Source of the DNA: an uncultured Prevotellaceae bacterium
GTDB taxonomy: Bacteria; Bacteroidota; Bacteroidia; Bacteroidales; Bacteroidaceae
Assembly (NCBI GenBank): GCA_902769805.1
Contig: CACXQL010000005.1
Coordinates: forward strand, 1-64,000
DNA length: 64,000 bases
Direction: 5' to 3'
The notes beneath the pieces are model-generated. The model saw only the letters and a program-made list of their open reading frames with translations, was not told the origin of the DNA and did not search any database. The position numbers were made by a program, and so were the translations under genes. Each line of letters starts with the position of its first letter. Position 1 is the first letter of the stretch. This document shows, piece after piece, positions 17,279 to 26,054 of the stretch.

Positions 17279-18241
17279 TCAGTGAGATCGTCGGTGATTT
17301 CGCCAAAGGGAAAGCCAGGTAAGCGCGAATGTCACAATAATGGCATACAGGATGATACTATAAAGGCGGTCAGGGATATATCCCTCGTTGATGAGTTTGA
17401 TCACCAAGAGTCGGACAAAGATATGACCGAGATAGATATACAAGGTAGCCTGCCCGAACTTCGCCAACCACTTCACGGTGGGTGATACACGCATCACACA
17501 GCACCCGAGTATCGTAGCAACAACCATCAAAACAGGGCGTGTGAGTATGCGCTCCTTCAGATGCCATACACCCGATGCCCAGTATGTGGTACTGAAATAC
17601 AAGTCATGCAACGGTTTGTTGAACCACAGGTAAACAACCACGAAACTACCCACAATCACTGTCATGGCAACCCAATAAGGAATTCTGTGCAACATCGCTT
17701 TCATATCCACGTCCTTTGAAAAATATCCCAACAGGAAGAACGGCAGATAACTCCATGTTGCCTGAAATGCCAATTGTTTACTCAACGGGACAAGTCCCAC
17801 CACTAATGCAATAAACACGCTGGCACTAAGCAGGTGACCGCGATGCTCCATCATCCATTTCTCTGGAATGTAGTAAAGCATGATACGCCACCATACCAGA
17901 CTTAGCAGATACCACATGGCAAACGTAGTGCTGAAGATATGCAGAATGTTCGACTCCAGTCCTGTCAGCCAGAAGATAAGGAACTGAAAACCATGGAATA
18001 ACAGAAATAGCTTCGCCAACCGCCAGATGCCCTTCAAGTATTTCGAACGATCACGTACAACAGAGAAACGACCGGAGATAAATACGAAGAGGGGCATGTG
18101 GAACAGGTATATCATGTTATAGAGTACCCGACCGTCAGAATGCTGCAACAGGTGCAGTTCCAGAAAATGGCCTAATACCACTAAGAATATCAAGTAGAAC
18201 TTCAATGAGTCCCAGTATAAATCTCTCTTGTGTTTCATCAT
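17279..18241 (-). CDS. Membrane O-acyltransferase (acyltransferase 3 family)
   Basis: A 320-residue polytopic membrane protein with about ten hydrophobic segments. The N-terminus RDLYWDSLKFYLIFLVVLGHFLE carries the conserved early Asp and the catalytic His of the AT3 fold (VLGHF), followed by the LFHMPLFVFISG segment typical of fucose 4-O-acetylase-like members. It probably moves acetyl groups across or onto a surface polysaccharide. It follows the AT3-SGNH fusion gene by 17 nt on the same strand, so the two are likely co-transcribed. Confidence 0.85.
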   Translation of the reverse strand: MMKHKRDLYWDSLKFYLIFLVVLGHFLELHLLQHSDGRVLYNMIYLFHMPLFVFISGRFSVVRDRSKYLKGIWRLAKLFLLFHGFQFLIFWLTGLESNILHIFSTTFAMWYLLSLVWWRIMLYYIPEKWMMEHRGHLLSASVFIALVVGLVPLSKQLAFQATWSYLPFFLLGYFSKDVDMKAMLHRIPYWVAMTVIVGSFVVVYLWFNKPLHDLYFSTTYWASGVWHLKERILTRPVLMVVATILGCCVMRVSPTVKWLAKFGQATLYIYLGHIFVRLLVIKLINEGYIPDRLYSIILYAIIVTFALTWLSLWRNHRRSH

Positions 18242-18258
18242 TTTTCTCGTTATTATGT

Positions 18259-20109
18259 CTATTTCTTTCTCTTACGATAGTCGTTGACGATAGCTGCCGC
18301 ATAGGCAGAGTCCAGCAGGGCATAGCCCGGCAGGTTCAGATGGAAGTTGTCGTCGGTATAGATGTTCCGCTTATCCTTCCAGCCTTCAGGATTCCATGAG
18401 GCAGCAGAAATATAGATCACACTGTCCATCAGATGGGTACTCATCAGGGAGTCCTTCAAGACACGCCGGTAGTCATCCACCCCGTATAACTCCGTCTTCA
18501 GAATACTCATACATATCCTTGCCTTCATGCGGTAATAGAGCGTATTGCCGATGAATGCCTCGTCTACCTCTACATCAGGTATCTCTGTCACGACAGGACG
18601 GATGCCGTAGGATAATAACAGGCGAATGATTTGAAGGTAACTGTCCACATAATAGACCTTGCCACGCCGTTGACGGGCATCGTTGATACCGGCGGTGATG
18701 ACACAATAGTCGGCACCAGCTTCTATCACCGGTTGGGAACAATAGGTAAGGTCATAATCCATCTCCATCGTACGCTCCGCACTCATCCGCTGATAGATCT
18801 CGCCACTGGTTGACCCAGCCAGTCCCTTTGCCGTCACCTTGACCTTCTGACTTTTCAGAACCCTCTTCAACTCATCCTCAAAAGTGGAGTCGCGGCGTAG
18901 TGTCTCATGGAAATACACCCAACTGTCGCCAATCATGATGACGCGCAGGGTGTCGTCCTTGTGATGCTGTACTTCATATGGAGTGATCGGTACCGGCGGA
19001 ACATAGAATGGACGCCATTTCCATCTGACGAAAGTCACGAAGCCCACCACGATCAGCAGCACCATTCCGACCTTCAGGAAGATTTTCCAGTTGCTCAGCC
19101 CTGACACGAAAAAGACAACCGGTACCACACAAACCACAATGGCAATGAGTATATAGATGACGGTCGCCAATACCGTGTCCTCCATGCCAGAGACTCCGGA
19201 GAGAACCATAGGAGCTATCACATAGAAATAGAATAGTTGGAAGATATAGATGGCATAGGAGTGCTCACCCATCTTACTGAAAACATTCTCTATGACACTC
19301 TTTGGCGGTAACCAATAGAAGAACTTACACAGGGCATACAGCATCGGATAGGCGATATAGAAATAACATATCCAATGACAGGTCTTCCAGTCCTCGGAAT
19401 CATAGAAGAACGGGGTAAAGTCGAATACCCTGAACTCAAAACAATAGACTGCAATGAAACTGATGACCGAGAGGGAGACGGTCAGGATATTCAGGACAAC
19501 ACCTCTGAGGACGAGTTGGTAGCCAATATAGATGAGGAAGAGGTATCGGAAAAGCAACAGACGGTACAACCAATCCGGGACATGGAGATAATGACACAGC
19601 ATCTCCGTGCCTATCGACAAGGTCAGGAACAGGACTAACAACGACTTCTCACCGAAGTGACGGAACAACGGACGGAGCAGAGGCAGCAAGATAGCAAACT
19701 GGAAATAGATCCATGGGTAATACGAGCCTGGTCCTCTACCGCCCCAATAGACCGCCGACATAATTAGTTCCCGTAGTGTTATAGTGGGATATATAATGAC
19801 CGCATATGCAAAAAGCAGAACCTCTACCAGAAGGAAAGGAAGTACTGCCCGCGTCCATATCTTCCCTAACTTAAGATGAATACCGTCAAAACCTTTCTTG
19901 TAGGAATGAAAGACCTGTATCAACAGGAATAGGGGTACGGCAGGATAACCCCACAGGAAAAACCATGAATTCTGATGGAAGGCAAGACCTGTCGCGTGGT
20001 TGATAATCACCAACAAGATACAGACTCCTTTTACGAAATTCAACGAATGGTCATAACCGATCTTCGTGAATTCCATCTTACTTTCGTACTTATGTAGGAA
20101 GTCTGACAT
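18259..20109 (-). CDS. AT3 acyltransferase fused to SGNH hydrolase
   Basis: Residues about 15-350 are a polytopic AT3 domain (SLNFVKGVCILLVIINHATG holds the catalytic His). After a single TM segment near residue 360, residues about 385-615 form an SGNH/GDSL domain: block I IMIGDSW, block III ITAGIND, and block V DDNFHLNLPGYALLDS with the Asp-x-x-His pair. Such fusions O-acetylate exported glycans (compare OafB-type proteins). Start ATG 20109; the longer TTG start at 20136 overlaps the -7 box TACCTTTG (minus strand, 20141-20134). The SGNH half is clearly related to the free-standing protein at 24343. Confidence 0.88.
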   Translation of the reverse strand: MSDFLHKYESKMEFTKIGYDHSLNFVKGVCILLVIINHATGLAFHQNSWFFLWGYPAVPLFLLIQVFHSYKKGFDGIHLKLGKIWTRAVLPFLLVEVLLFAYAVIIYPTITLRELIMSAVYWGGRGPGSYYPWIYFQFAILLPLLRPLFRHFGEKSLLVLFLTLSIGTEMLCHYLHVPDWLYRLLLFRYLFLIYIGYQLVLRGVVLNILTVSLSVISFIAVYCFEFRVFDFTPFFYDSEDWKTCHWICYFYIAYPMLYALCKFFYWLPPKSVIENVFSKMGEHSYAIYIFQLFYFYVIAPMVLSGVSGMEDTVLATVIYILIAIVVCVVPVVFFVSGLSNWKIFLKVGMVLLIVVGFVTFVRWKWRPFYVPPVPITPYEVQHHKDDTLRVIMIGDSWVYFHETLRRDSTFEDELKRVLKSQKVKVTAKGLAGSTSGEIYQRMSAERTMEMDYDLTYCSQPVIEAGADYCVITAGINDARQRRGKVYYVDSYLQIIRLLLSYGIRPVVTEIPDVEVDEAFIGNTLYYRMKARICMSILKTELYGVDDYRRVLKDSLMSTHLMDSVIYISAASWNPEGWKDKRNIYTDDNFHLNLPGYALLDSAYAAAIVNDYRKRKK

Positions 20110-20133
20110 CCCTGTTTTTTTTAAAATCAGCCA

Positions 20134-20141
20134 CAAAGGTA
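20134..20141 (-). promoter_or_regulatory. -7 box for the AT3-SGNH gene
   Basis: TACCTTTG on the minus strand, about 25 nt before ATG 20109. No clear TTTG is placed 20 nt upstream because a heptamer array occupies that position. Confidence 0.55.
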
Positions 20142-20148
20142 CAAAATA

Positions 20149-20179
20149 ATTGATAATTGATAATTGATAATTGAAAATT
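20149..20179. repeat. Heptamer array ATTGATA
   Basis: Three ATTGATA units, one ATTGAAA and a partial unit, in the divergent promoter region between the AT3-SGNH gene and the UbiA gene. Confidence 0.9.
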
Positions 20180-20184
20180 ATTAG

Positions 20185-20192
20185 TATTTTTG
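20185..20192 (+). promoter_or_regulatory. -7 box of the UbiA-family gene
   Basis: TATTTTTG ends 7 nt before ATG 20200, so the transcript would have almost no leader. Confidence 0.6.
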
Positions 20193-20199
20193 CACCTAG

Positions 20200-21078
20200 A
20201 TGAAGGATGCTTTTCTACTTCTGCGCCCCCTGCAATGGTTTAAGAACACCTTCGTGTTCGCTCCATTGTTCTTCAGCAACAACCTGCTGAACAAGGAGTA
20301 TTTTATGCAGACGCTATGGACATTCCTCGCCTTCTGCCTCGTGTCCAGCAGTATCTATTGCTTTAACGACATCCATGATGTGGAGAGTGACCGACTGCAT
20401 CCGAAGAAGAAGCTACGCCCCATCGCCGCAGGAAAGGTGAGCGTCTGGGAAGGTTATTTCATCATGCTCCTGTGTCTGATGGGCTCCCTCCTCCTCGCCA
20501 CCCTCTCGCACAGTGTCAACATGCCTATTATCTATGGTCTGTTGTTGGGTTATTGGGGCATGAATATCGCCTACTGCGTCAGACTGAAACAATATGCCAT
20601 CCTCGATGTGGCAATCATTGCCGTGGGCTTCGTGATAAGAGTTCTGATCGGCGGTTTCACTACCGACATCTTCGTGTCGGGATGGCTGGCACTGATGACC
20701 TTCCTGCTTGCCCTGTTCCTTGCCTTTGCCAAACGGAAGGACGACTACCGTATCTTCGAACTGACAGGTACCATGCCCCGTAAGAGTATTACAGGCTATA
20801 ATGCCCAGTTCATCGACCTCTCCGTGACAATTGTCGGTACTATCACGATGGTATGCTATATCATCTACACCATGAACGAGGGTGTCATCGAGCGTTTCGG
20901 TTCACCCTATATCTACCTCACCAATTTCTGGGTACTTGCCGGTCTGCTGCGCTACCTGCAGAATATGCTGGTCTACCAGCGTAGCGGTAGTCCTACGAAA
21001 GTATTGGTAAAAGACCGTTTTATACAAGTCTGTATTGCTGGCTGGCTACTCTCTTTCTTCGCCATCATCTATCTTTAG
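20200..21078 (+). CDS. UbiA-family decaprenyl-phosphate phosphoribosyltransferase-like protein
   Basis: A 292-residue membrane prenyltransferase-fold protein with 8-9 TM segments. LRPLQWFKNTFVFAPLFF at the N-terminus and NDIHDVESDRLHPKKKLRPI (an N-D-x-x-D-x-x-x-D motif) are diagnostic. A second acidic site is AFAKRKDDYR. Family members make polyprenyl-phosphoryl-5-phosphoribose from PRPP, giving activated pentofuranose donors. The other genes of that route (phosphatase, DprE1/DprE2) are not visible in the window. Placement beside Glf suggests furanose sugars in the glycan. It overlaps the convergent acyltransferase by 14 nt. Confidence 0.82.
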   Translation: MKDAFLLLRPLQWFKNTFVFAPLFFSNNLLNKEYFMQTLWTFLAFCLVSSSIYCFNDIHDVESDRLHPKKKLRPIAAGKVSVWEGYFIMLLCLMGSLLLATLSHSVNMPIIYGLLLGYWGMNIAYCVRLKQYAILDVAIIAVGFVIRVLIGGFTTDIFVSGWLALMTFLLALFLAFAKRKDDYRIFELTGTMPRKSITGYNAQFIDLSVTIVGTITMVCYIIYTMNEGVIERFGSPYIYLTNFWVLAGLLRYLQNMLVYQRSGSPTKVLVKDRFIQVCIAGWLLSFFAIIYL

Positions 21079-22093
21079 GAGTCACTCCAAACAGATATTT
21101 CGCCAAGAATGGACTGAGACGAAGGACATAACTCGCCAACAGACAAAGGAGAAGAACGACCAAGGCAATGGCGAGAACCACCACGATTTCTAACCATAAC
21201 TGATGACGGGAAAGCAGCAGGTCACGGTGAGCCATCAGGAACTCGGGTAGGAAGAAGAAATGAAGCAGGTAGATATCCAGAGTCCGCGTACCGACATACT
21301 GCAGACTGCGACCAAGAGGTTTCTCCTTCGTAAACCAAGAGGCAAACTTACGGAAGAACGTAAACACCATTACCATGCCACAGATACCACTCACGGCAAA
21401 CCGCGTGCATGCCCATGCCCAGTTGTCGGTAACTGGCAACGCTGCCATCAGACAGAACAGTGCCACTACGACAAACTGTACCTCACGACGATCCGTCAAC
21501 ACCAGGAAACGGTCGAAATATTTCTTTGCAAAGGCTCCAAGCACGAAGAAAAGATAGTAACGCCATGTGACGAAACCCATGAAGCCCAACAGTTCACGTC
21601 CCCATCCCAACTGATGAGCGACACGCTGATAGGAGACATCGTACCAGTAGGCTGCCACAGAGACTACAAGTGCTACCAACAACATCCATCTGTCTTTATA
21701 CTTACACCGCCTGAAGACCAAAGAGGAAAAAATATAAATGACAAAGAAAACAAATAATCCAAAGGTAAACCAATAGCCGCCCTTGAAGGCTCCTAAATGA
21801 TGAAAGAACTGTGTGCGCTCATGCAAGGCAAGGAAGATGACAGTAGGGATAATCTGTACCATGAACTTTTTGGATATTACCTGCCTGGCTGTAGTCATAT
21901 CCCATATTCGTCCTATCTTGTAGAACAGCCAGCCGCTGATAAAGAAGAAACAGGGCAGTCGCAATAGGAACAGTACCTTGTTGAAAGCCATGAAATAGTC
22001 ACCGAAACAGAACATACAGACATGCGAATAGACCACGAGAATCATGGTGAATCCACGCATCGCATCAATATATTCTATTCTTGTCTTTGTCAT
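21065..22093 (-). CDS. AT3-family O-acyltransferase
   Basis: A 342-residue polytopic protein starting at ATG 22093 (MTKTRIEYIDAMRGFTMILVVYSHVCMF). It has the AT3 Arg-Gly pair, a His in VVYSHV, and LRLPCFFFISGWLFYK. The longer ORF upstream runs through the CAAAGATA promoter box and an AATTGAA repeat array and is not credible as coding. It probably acetylates the polysaccharide made by this locus. It overlaps the convergent UbiA gene by 14 nt. Confidence 0.85.
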   Translation of the reverse strand: MTKTRIEYIDAMRGFTMILVVYSHVCMFCFGDYFMAFNKVLFLLRLPCFFFISGWLFYKIGRIWDMTTARQVISKKFMVQIIPTVIFLALHERTQFFHHLGAFKGGYWFTFGLFVFFVIYIFSSLVFRRCKYKDRWMLLVALVVSVAAYWYDVSYQRVAHQLGWGRELLGFMGFVTWRYYLFFVLGAFAKKYFDRFLVLTDRREVQFVVVALFCLMAALPVTDNWAWACTRFAVSGICGMVMVFTFFRKFASWFTKEKPLGRSLQYVGTRTLDIYLLHFFFLPEFLMAHRDLLLSRHQLWLEIVVVLAIALVVLLLCLLASYVLRLSPFLAKYLFGVTPKDR

Positions 22094-22101
22094 CTCAGTT
22101 G

Positions 22102-22109
22102 CAAAGATA
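22102..22109 (-). promoter_or_regulatory. -7 box of the acyltransferase at 21065
   Basis: TATCTTTG on the minus strand, 8 nt before ATG 22093, so the predicted leader is a few nucleotides at most. Confidence 0.6.
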
Positions 22110-22116
22110 AGAAAAT

Positions 22117-22148
22117 AATTGAAAATTGAAAATTGAAAATTGAAAATT
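22117..22148. repeat. Heptamer array AATTGAA
   Basis: Four AATTGAA units plus AATT, lying between the divergent -7 boxes of the acyltransferase gene and glf. Confidence 0.9.
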
Positions 22149-22153
22149 ATTTG

Positions 22154-22161
22154 TATCTTTG
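22154..22161 (+). promoter_or_regulatory. -7 box of glf
   Basis: TATCTTTG, 25 nt before the glf ATG at 22187. The upstream -33 region is occupied by the AATTGAA array. Confidence 0.6.
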
Positions 22162-22186
22162 CCGATGAAATCAAAAATATGATAAG

Positions 22187-23311
22187 ATGGCAAAATACGA
22201 TTATCTGATTGTCGGAGCCGGTCTATTTGGCTCTACCTTCGCCTATTGTGCCAAACAACAGGGCAAGAAATGCTTAGTGATTGACAAACGACCACAGTTA
22301 GGCGGTAACCTGTATTGTGAGAAGATAGCAGATATCAATGTACACAAATACGGACCACACATCTTCCATACCTCTAACAAAAAAGTATGGGACTTCGTCA
22401 ACTCCATCGTGGAGTTCAACCGCTTTACCGAGTCACCCGTCGCTATCTACAAGGGGAAGGCATATAACCTGCCATTCAATATGAACACCTTCTCGCAGAT
22501 GTGGGGAGTCATTACACCAGAACAAGCAAAGAAGAAGATTGAAGAACAGAGGAAAGAGATGGAAGGTAGGGAAATAACTAATTTAGAGGAACAGGCTATC
22601 TCACTGGTAGGCAGGGACATATACGAGCGACTCATTAAGGGATATACGGAGAAACAATGGGGGCGCAAGTGTACAGAACTACCTTCTTTCATCATCAAAC
22701 GCCTGCCCGTCCGCTTCGTCTATGACAATAACTATTTCAACGATTCCTATCAGGGAGTCCCCATCGGAGGATATAACAAACTCATTGACGGACTCCTGGA
22801 AGGTATTGACACACTGGTGAACGTTGACTTCTTTGAAGAACGGAAGCGGAGCAATTCTCAATTCTCAATTCTCAATTCTCAATTCGACAACATCGTCTTC
22901 ACTGGAAGAATTGATGAGTTCTATGACTTCCGCTTCGGTAAGTTAGACTACCGTACCGTGAGGTTTGAGACAGAGACACTGGATGTTTCCAACTATCAGG
23001 GACTTGCTCAGATCAACTATACAGAGGCAGAAGTACCTTATACACGTATCATCGAGCATAAGCACTTCGAGTCCTTTGCCGCTGATGTCGACAAGAACCC
23101 ACAGACTGTCATCAGCCGTGAGTATTCCGTAGAATGGACGGAAGGACTGGAGCCTTACTACCCCATCAATAACGACAGGAACAACCAGTTGTACCAACAA
23201 TATGAGGCATTGGCAAAACAAGAGTCCAATGTCATCTTCGGCGGTCGCCTTGCTGAGTACAAATACTACGACATGGCACCTATCGTAGAGAAGGTAATAG
23301 GGATGTTCTAA
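22187..23311 (+). CDS. glf: UDP-galactopyranose mutase
   Basis: A 374-residue flavoenzyme converting UDP-galactopyranose to UDP-galactofuranose. The N-terminus DYLIVGAGLFGSTFAYCAKQ is the FAD-binding Rossmann motif; RPQLGGNLYCEK, HKYGPHIFHTSNKKVW and GYTEKQWG follow, and GRLAEYKYYDMAP closes the protein. All fit the family and its usual length. Residues about 223-233 read NSQFSILNSQF, encoded by an AATTCTC heptamer array at 22852-22885, an insertion unlike other Glf proteins. The gene indicates galactofuranose in the surface glycan. Confidence 0.97.
   Translation: MAKYDYLIVGAGLFGSTFAYCAKQQGKKCLVIDKRPQLGGNLYCEKIADINVHKYGPHIFHTSNKKVWDFVNSIVEFNRFTESPVAIYKGKAYNLPFNMNTFSQMWGVITPEQAKKKIEEQRKEMEGREITNLEEQAISLVGRDIYERLIKGYTEKQWGRKCTELPSFIIKRLPVRFVYDNNYFNDSYQGVPIGGYNKLIDGLLEGIDTLVNVDFFEERKRSNSQFSILNSQFDNIVFTGRIDEFYDFRFGKLDYRTVRFETETLDVSNYQGLAQINYTEAEVPYTRIIEHKHFESFAADVDKNPQTVISREYSVEWTEGLEPYYPINNDRNNQLYQQYEALAKQESNVIFGGRLAEYKYYDMAPIVEKVIGMF
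22852..22885 (+). repeat. Heptamer array TCAATTC inside glf
   Basis: One partial and four full TCAATTC units in the coding sequence. This is the reverse complement of the GAATTGA-type heptamers seen between genes in this window. Confidence 0.92.
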
Positions 23312-23330
23312 ACATCCCTATTACCTTTTT
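23291..23330. terminator. Bidirectional terminator after glf
   Basis: A perfect 17-bp stem (23291-23307 with 23311-23327), a 3-nt loop and a T-run. It includes the glf stop codon and ends at the stop of the convergent glycosyltransferase. Confidence 0.9.
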
Positions 23331-24174
23331 ATTTCTTCAAGAAATTGTCCTTGGCATCCTCATAATGATCCGTCTTATAGAAAAGACGACCGATACCGTA
23401 TGACTTAAAGCGGTTCCACATTGCCTTCGTCAGTGTTCCTTCCTTAAAGGAACTGTAACTGGTGATGACACGACAACGCTTGTCATAGACAAACTTGATC
23501 TTACCATATTTCTTCATGGCAAGTGCCATGGAGCCATCCTCACCACGAAGGATTTCAACCCGATAGCCCTCCTTCTTGGCATACTCGGCAACAAAGGCAA
23601 ATGCCATACCGCGCACACTCAGTTCGGGACGGTTGATGCTCTGTATTCTCAGATAGATATCACGACAGAACTCATAGATTTTCAATCCAAACGTAGAGAA
23701 ACGCTCATTAGGATAGAAGCTCCATAGTGAAGCCACTGCAGACACGCCAGGCTTCATCAACTCATCAATCATCAACTCAAAATAATGAGGAGGATAGATG
23801 GTGTCTGAGTCAATACACATATAGAACTTTCCCTTTGCCTGATTCAAACCACACTGACGAGCATAGCCACAGGTATGCTGGTGCTCAGTATAATAAGTCA
23901 CCCCCATCTTCTCATAGATCTCCGCCGTCCGGTCTTTGGACTCATTATCCACTCCTATAAACTCAACGGGGTACTTACACTGTATCTCACTCAACGACCA
24001 TAGACATGCAGGCAAGTGTTTCTCCTCATTATAGGCAACAATAACGATAGAGGCAACAGGCTCTGCACTCTGCAACTTAGCCAAACGCTCCCGGGTTCCG
24101 TCAATCACTTCCTGTGGCACCTCGCTGAAAGGTTTTTCATAGATGCTCAGATATTTCTCATACCATTCTGCCAT
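23329..24174 (-). CDS. GT2 glycosyltransferase
   Basis: A 281-residue GT-A enzyme. ASIVIVAYNEEKHLPACLWSL opens the nucleotide-binding half, GVDNESKDRTAEI follows, and MCIDSDTIYPPHYF has the DxD motif that binds metal and the UDP-sugar. RGEDGSMALAMKKYG (an ED near the catalytic base) and a short basic C-terminus follow. There is no membrane segment, so it is a soluble or peripheral enzyme. It is likely one of the sugar-adding steps of the locus; linkage unknown. Confidence 0.85.
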   Translation of the reverse strand: MAEWYEKYLSIYEKPFSEVPQEVIDGTRERLAKLQSAEPVASIVIVAYNEEKHLPACLWSLSEIQCKYPVEFIGVDNESKDRTAEIYEKMGVTYYTEHQHTCGYARQCGLNQAKGKFYMCIDSDTIYPPHYFELMIDELMKPGVSAVASLWSFYPNERFSTFGLKIYEFCRDIYLRIQSINRPELSVRGMAFAFVAEYAKKEGYRVEILRGEDGSMALAMKKYGKIKFVYDKRCRVITSYSSFKEGTLTKAMWNRFKSYGIGRLFYKTDHYEDAKDNFLKK

Positions 24175-24278
24175 AGATATATCTTTTTTGCAAAAGTAAT
24201 AAAATAGTTTGGAACCAGCTATTCCATTTAGATTGTTTTAACACAATATTCCAAGCATACCAGAAAAACTCAAATAAA

Positions 24279-24310
24279 TTTGGTTTTTCGTTTTGTTTGC
24301 ACTACCTTTG
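24279..24310 (+). promoter_or_regulatory. Promoter of the SGNH-hydrolase operon
   Basis: TTTG (24279-24282), 20 nt, TACCTTTG (24303-24310). The bases from 24264 on (AACTCAAATAAATTTGG then TTTTTCG) are nearly identical to those before yidC at 52736. The box lies inside the longer ORF beginning at 24280, so the GTG at 24343 is taken as the start. Confidence 0.78.
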
Positions 24311-24342
24311 CAACAATAATAAATACCTGTAGACAGATATTA

Positions 24343-25215
24343 GTGAACAAGTTTCTCATCAAAATCAGGCAAAAAAAACGACTGTGGTGGGCATTGACAC
24401 TGCTTGCTGTGTTTGTCTATTTGGGAACAAAAGCCTATCAATTTATTGATACTGAGTTTACGGTGGCAGAAGAATTGCCCTTCTACCATATCGGTTCACG
24501 TCCTGACGATGACACTTTGCGCGTGGTAATAATTGGTGACAGCTGGGCAGAAAATCACATGAAGTTCAACTGTAACGCTCTTTTTCAGCAATATGCCAGT
24601 AGATGGATTAACACACCCGTCAAATGCATGACCAAAGGAAAAGAAGGTGCACTCAGCAAAGAGATATATCACTATATGTTCAGAAGCTACACCCAGGAAG
24701 ATCCGTGGATGCAAAACTTTTGTACACAGCCCTTGCTGGAAGAACACCCAGATTACTGTGTGGTCATGTCTGGTATTAATGATACTTGGAAGAAACGTCC
24801 GGTATCCTACTATACCGGCAACTATCGTTTAATTATCAGATTGTTGCTTGCCAACAACATCCGTCCTGTCATCATGGAGATACCTGATTTTGAAATGGGG
24901 AAATGGCTTGATGAAAATAGAAAACGACAAAGGATGACCTATCGTATATACTCATACTTCACCCATGTGGTAGAAGACGACATCACCCCATTCCGTAATG
25001 GACTCAGGAAGATGCTGACAGACACAGGACTGGGAGACAGTATATTGTTCATTCCTGCAGCCCACTGGCTTCCAAAAGGCCACCATTATTCAGAAGATAT
25101 CTATCAGACTGACCATATACACCTGACCTATCAAGGCTATCACCTCTTAGACTCTTGTATCGCAGCTGAAATCATCACAGACTACAAAAAGAGAAATAAA
25201 ACAATAGGGCAATGA
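24343..25215 (+). CDS. Membrane-anchored SGNH/GDSL hydrolase
   Basis: A basic N-terminus and one TM helix (about residues 14-30, LWWALTLLAVFVYLG) anchor an SGNH domain: block I VVIIGDSWAENH with the nucleophile Ser, block III VMSGINDTW, and block V YQTDHIHLTYQGYHLLDS with the Asp and His. It probably deacetylates, or transfers acyl groups to, an extracytoplasmic glycan. It is a free-standing relative of the C-terminal half of the gene at 18259. It overlaps the following hydrolase gene by 4 nt (ATGA), the start of a four-gene plus-strand operon. The start at GTG 24343 is chosen from promoter position. Confidence 0.82.
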   Translation: MNKFLIKIRQKKRLWWALTLLAVFVYLGTKAYQFIDTEFTVAEELPFYHIGSRPDDDTLRVVIIGDSWAENHMKFNCNALFQQYASRWINTPVKCMTKGKEGALSKEIYHYMFRSYTQEDPWMQNFCTQPLLEEHPDYCVVMSGINDTWKKRPVSYYTGNYRLIIRLLLANNIRPVIMEIPDFEMGKWLDENRKRQRMTYRIYSYFTHVVEDDITPFRNGLRKMLTDTGLGDSILFIPAAHWLPKGHHYSEDIYQTDHIHLTYQGYHLLDSCIAAEIITDYKKRNKTIGQ

Positions 25216-26054
25216 AGACAATGAGAATGAGAATAATAATGTATGCGTCCATCGTTCTACTCCTACTGATATTGACGGGGATATGGATTGTCAATCGATC
25301 AATCATTCGTATTCAGCTGCCACATGGTGCTCTTTTGCATGTCTTACCTGCAGACAAGGACAATCAGGTACGTGGTGCCGTTATTCTATGTCCTGGTGGT
25401 GGATATCGTTATTTGCAACTGTGGACTGAGGGATATCTTTGGTTCCCGTTCTTCCACCGTCAAGGATACACAGTAGCTATGTTGGAATACAGATTCCCTC
25501 ATCAGTATCCTGAGCGTGAACAGATTATGCTGGACGATGGCACGGACGGTATGTTAGTGATGCGGCAACACGCTCAGGAATGGAATTTTGACAAAGACAA
25601 TGTTGGCATGATGGGGTTCTCTGCTGGTGGACATCTGGCATCCTATTTTATGGTGAGCGACAAAGCCTCTGTCCGCCCAGACTTCGGAATATTATTCTAT
25701 CCCGTCGTTTCAATGAAAAAGGAGCTGACTCATAAACGCACCCATGACAGCCTGTTAGGAGAAGATGCTTCAAAGAAAAAAGAAGAACAATTCAGCAATG
25801 AACTACACATCTCAGAACATACACCTCCTGCATATATCGTTATGATAACGGGTGACACTGTTGTCAACCCACAGAATGCAAAACTCTTTTATGACGGGAT
25901 GCGTGCCAAGAACCGTCCTGCTACACTTCAAGTGTATCACGAAGATAGTCATGGTTGGGGATTACAACCCTTTTTCACTTTCCATAGTCAAGTCATGGAG
26001 GACTTGAAAAACTGGTTGGATAGCAGGCAACAAGTTAAGAGAAACGAAGAATGA
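25212..26054 (+). CDS. Alpha/beta hydrolase (acetyl-xylan-esterase-like)
   Basis: A 280-residue protein with an N-terminal signal anchor (residues about 8-26) and an alpha/beta hydrolase fold. AVILCPGGGYRYLQLW is the oxyanion-hole HGGG-like loop, MGFSAGGHLASY is the nucleophile elbow with the catalytic Ser, and MITGDTVVNPQN and EDSHGWGLQ supply Asp and His. It fits the BD-FAE/Axe-type esterases that remove acetyl groups from glycans. Translationally coupled to its neighbours by 4-nt overlaps on both sides, it is likely part of the acylation balance of the polysaccharide. Confidence 0.8.
   Translation: MKTMRMRIIMYASIVLLLLILTGIWIVNRSIIRIQLPHGALLHVLPADKDNQVRGAVILCPGGGYRYLQLWTEGYLWFPFFHRQGYTVAMLEYRFPHQYPEREQIMLDDGTDGMLVMRQHAQEWNFDKDNVGMMGFSAGGHLASYFMVSDKASVRPDFGILFYPVVSMKKELTHKRTHDSLLGEDASKKKEEQFSNELHISEHTPPAYIVMITGDTVVNPQNAKLFYDGMRAKNRPATLQVYHEDSHGWGLQPFFTFHSQVMEDLKNWLDSRQQVKRNEE

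Noticed and set aside
24280..24342. Upstream TTG start of the SGNH hydrolase
   Set aside because: The predicted transcription start lies downstream of it, near 24317.
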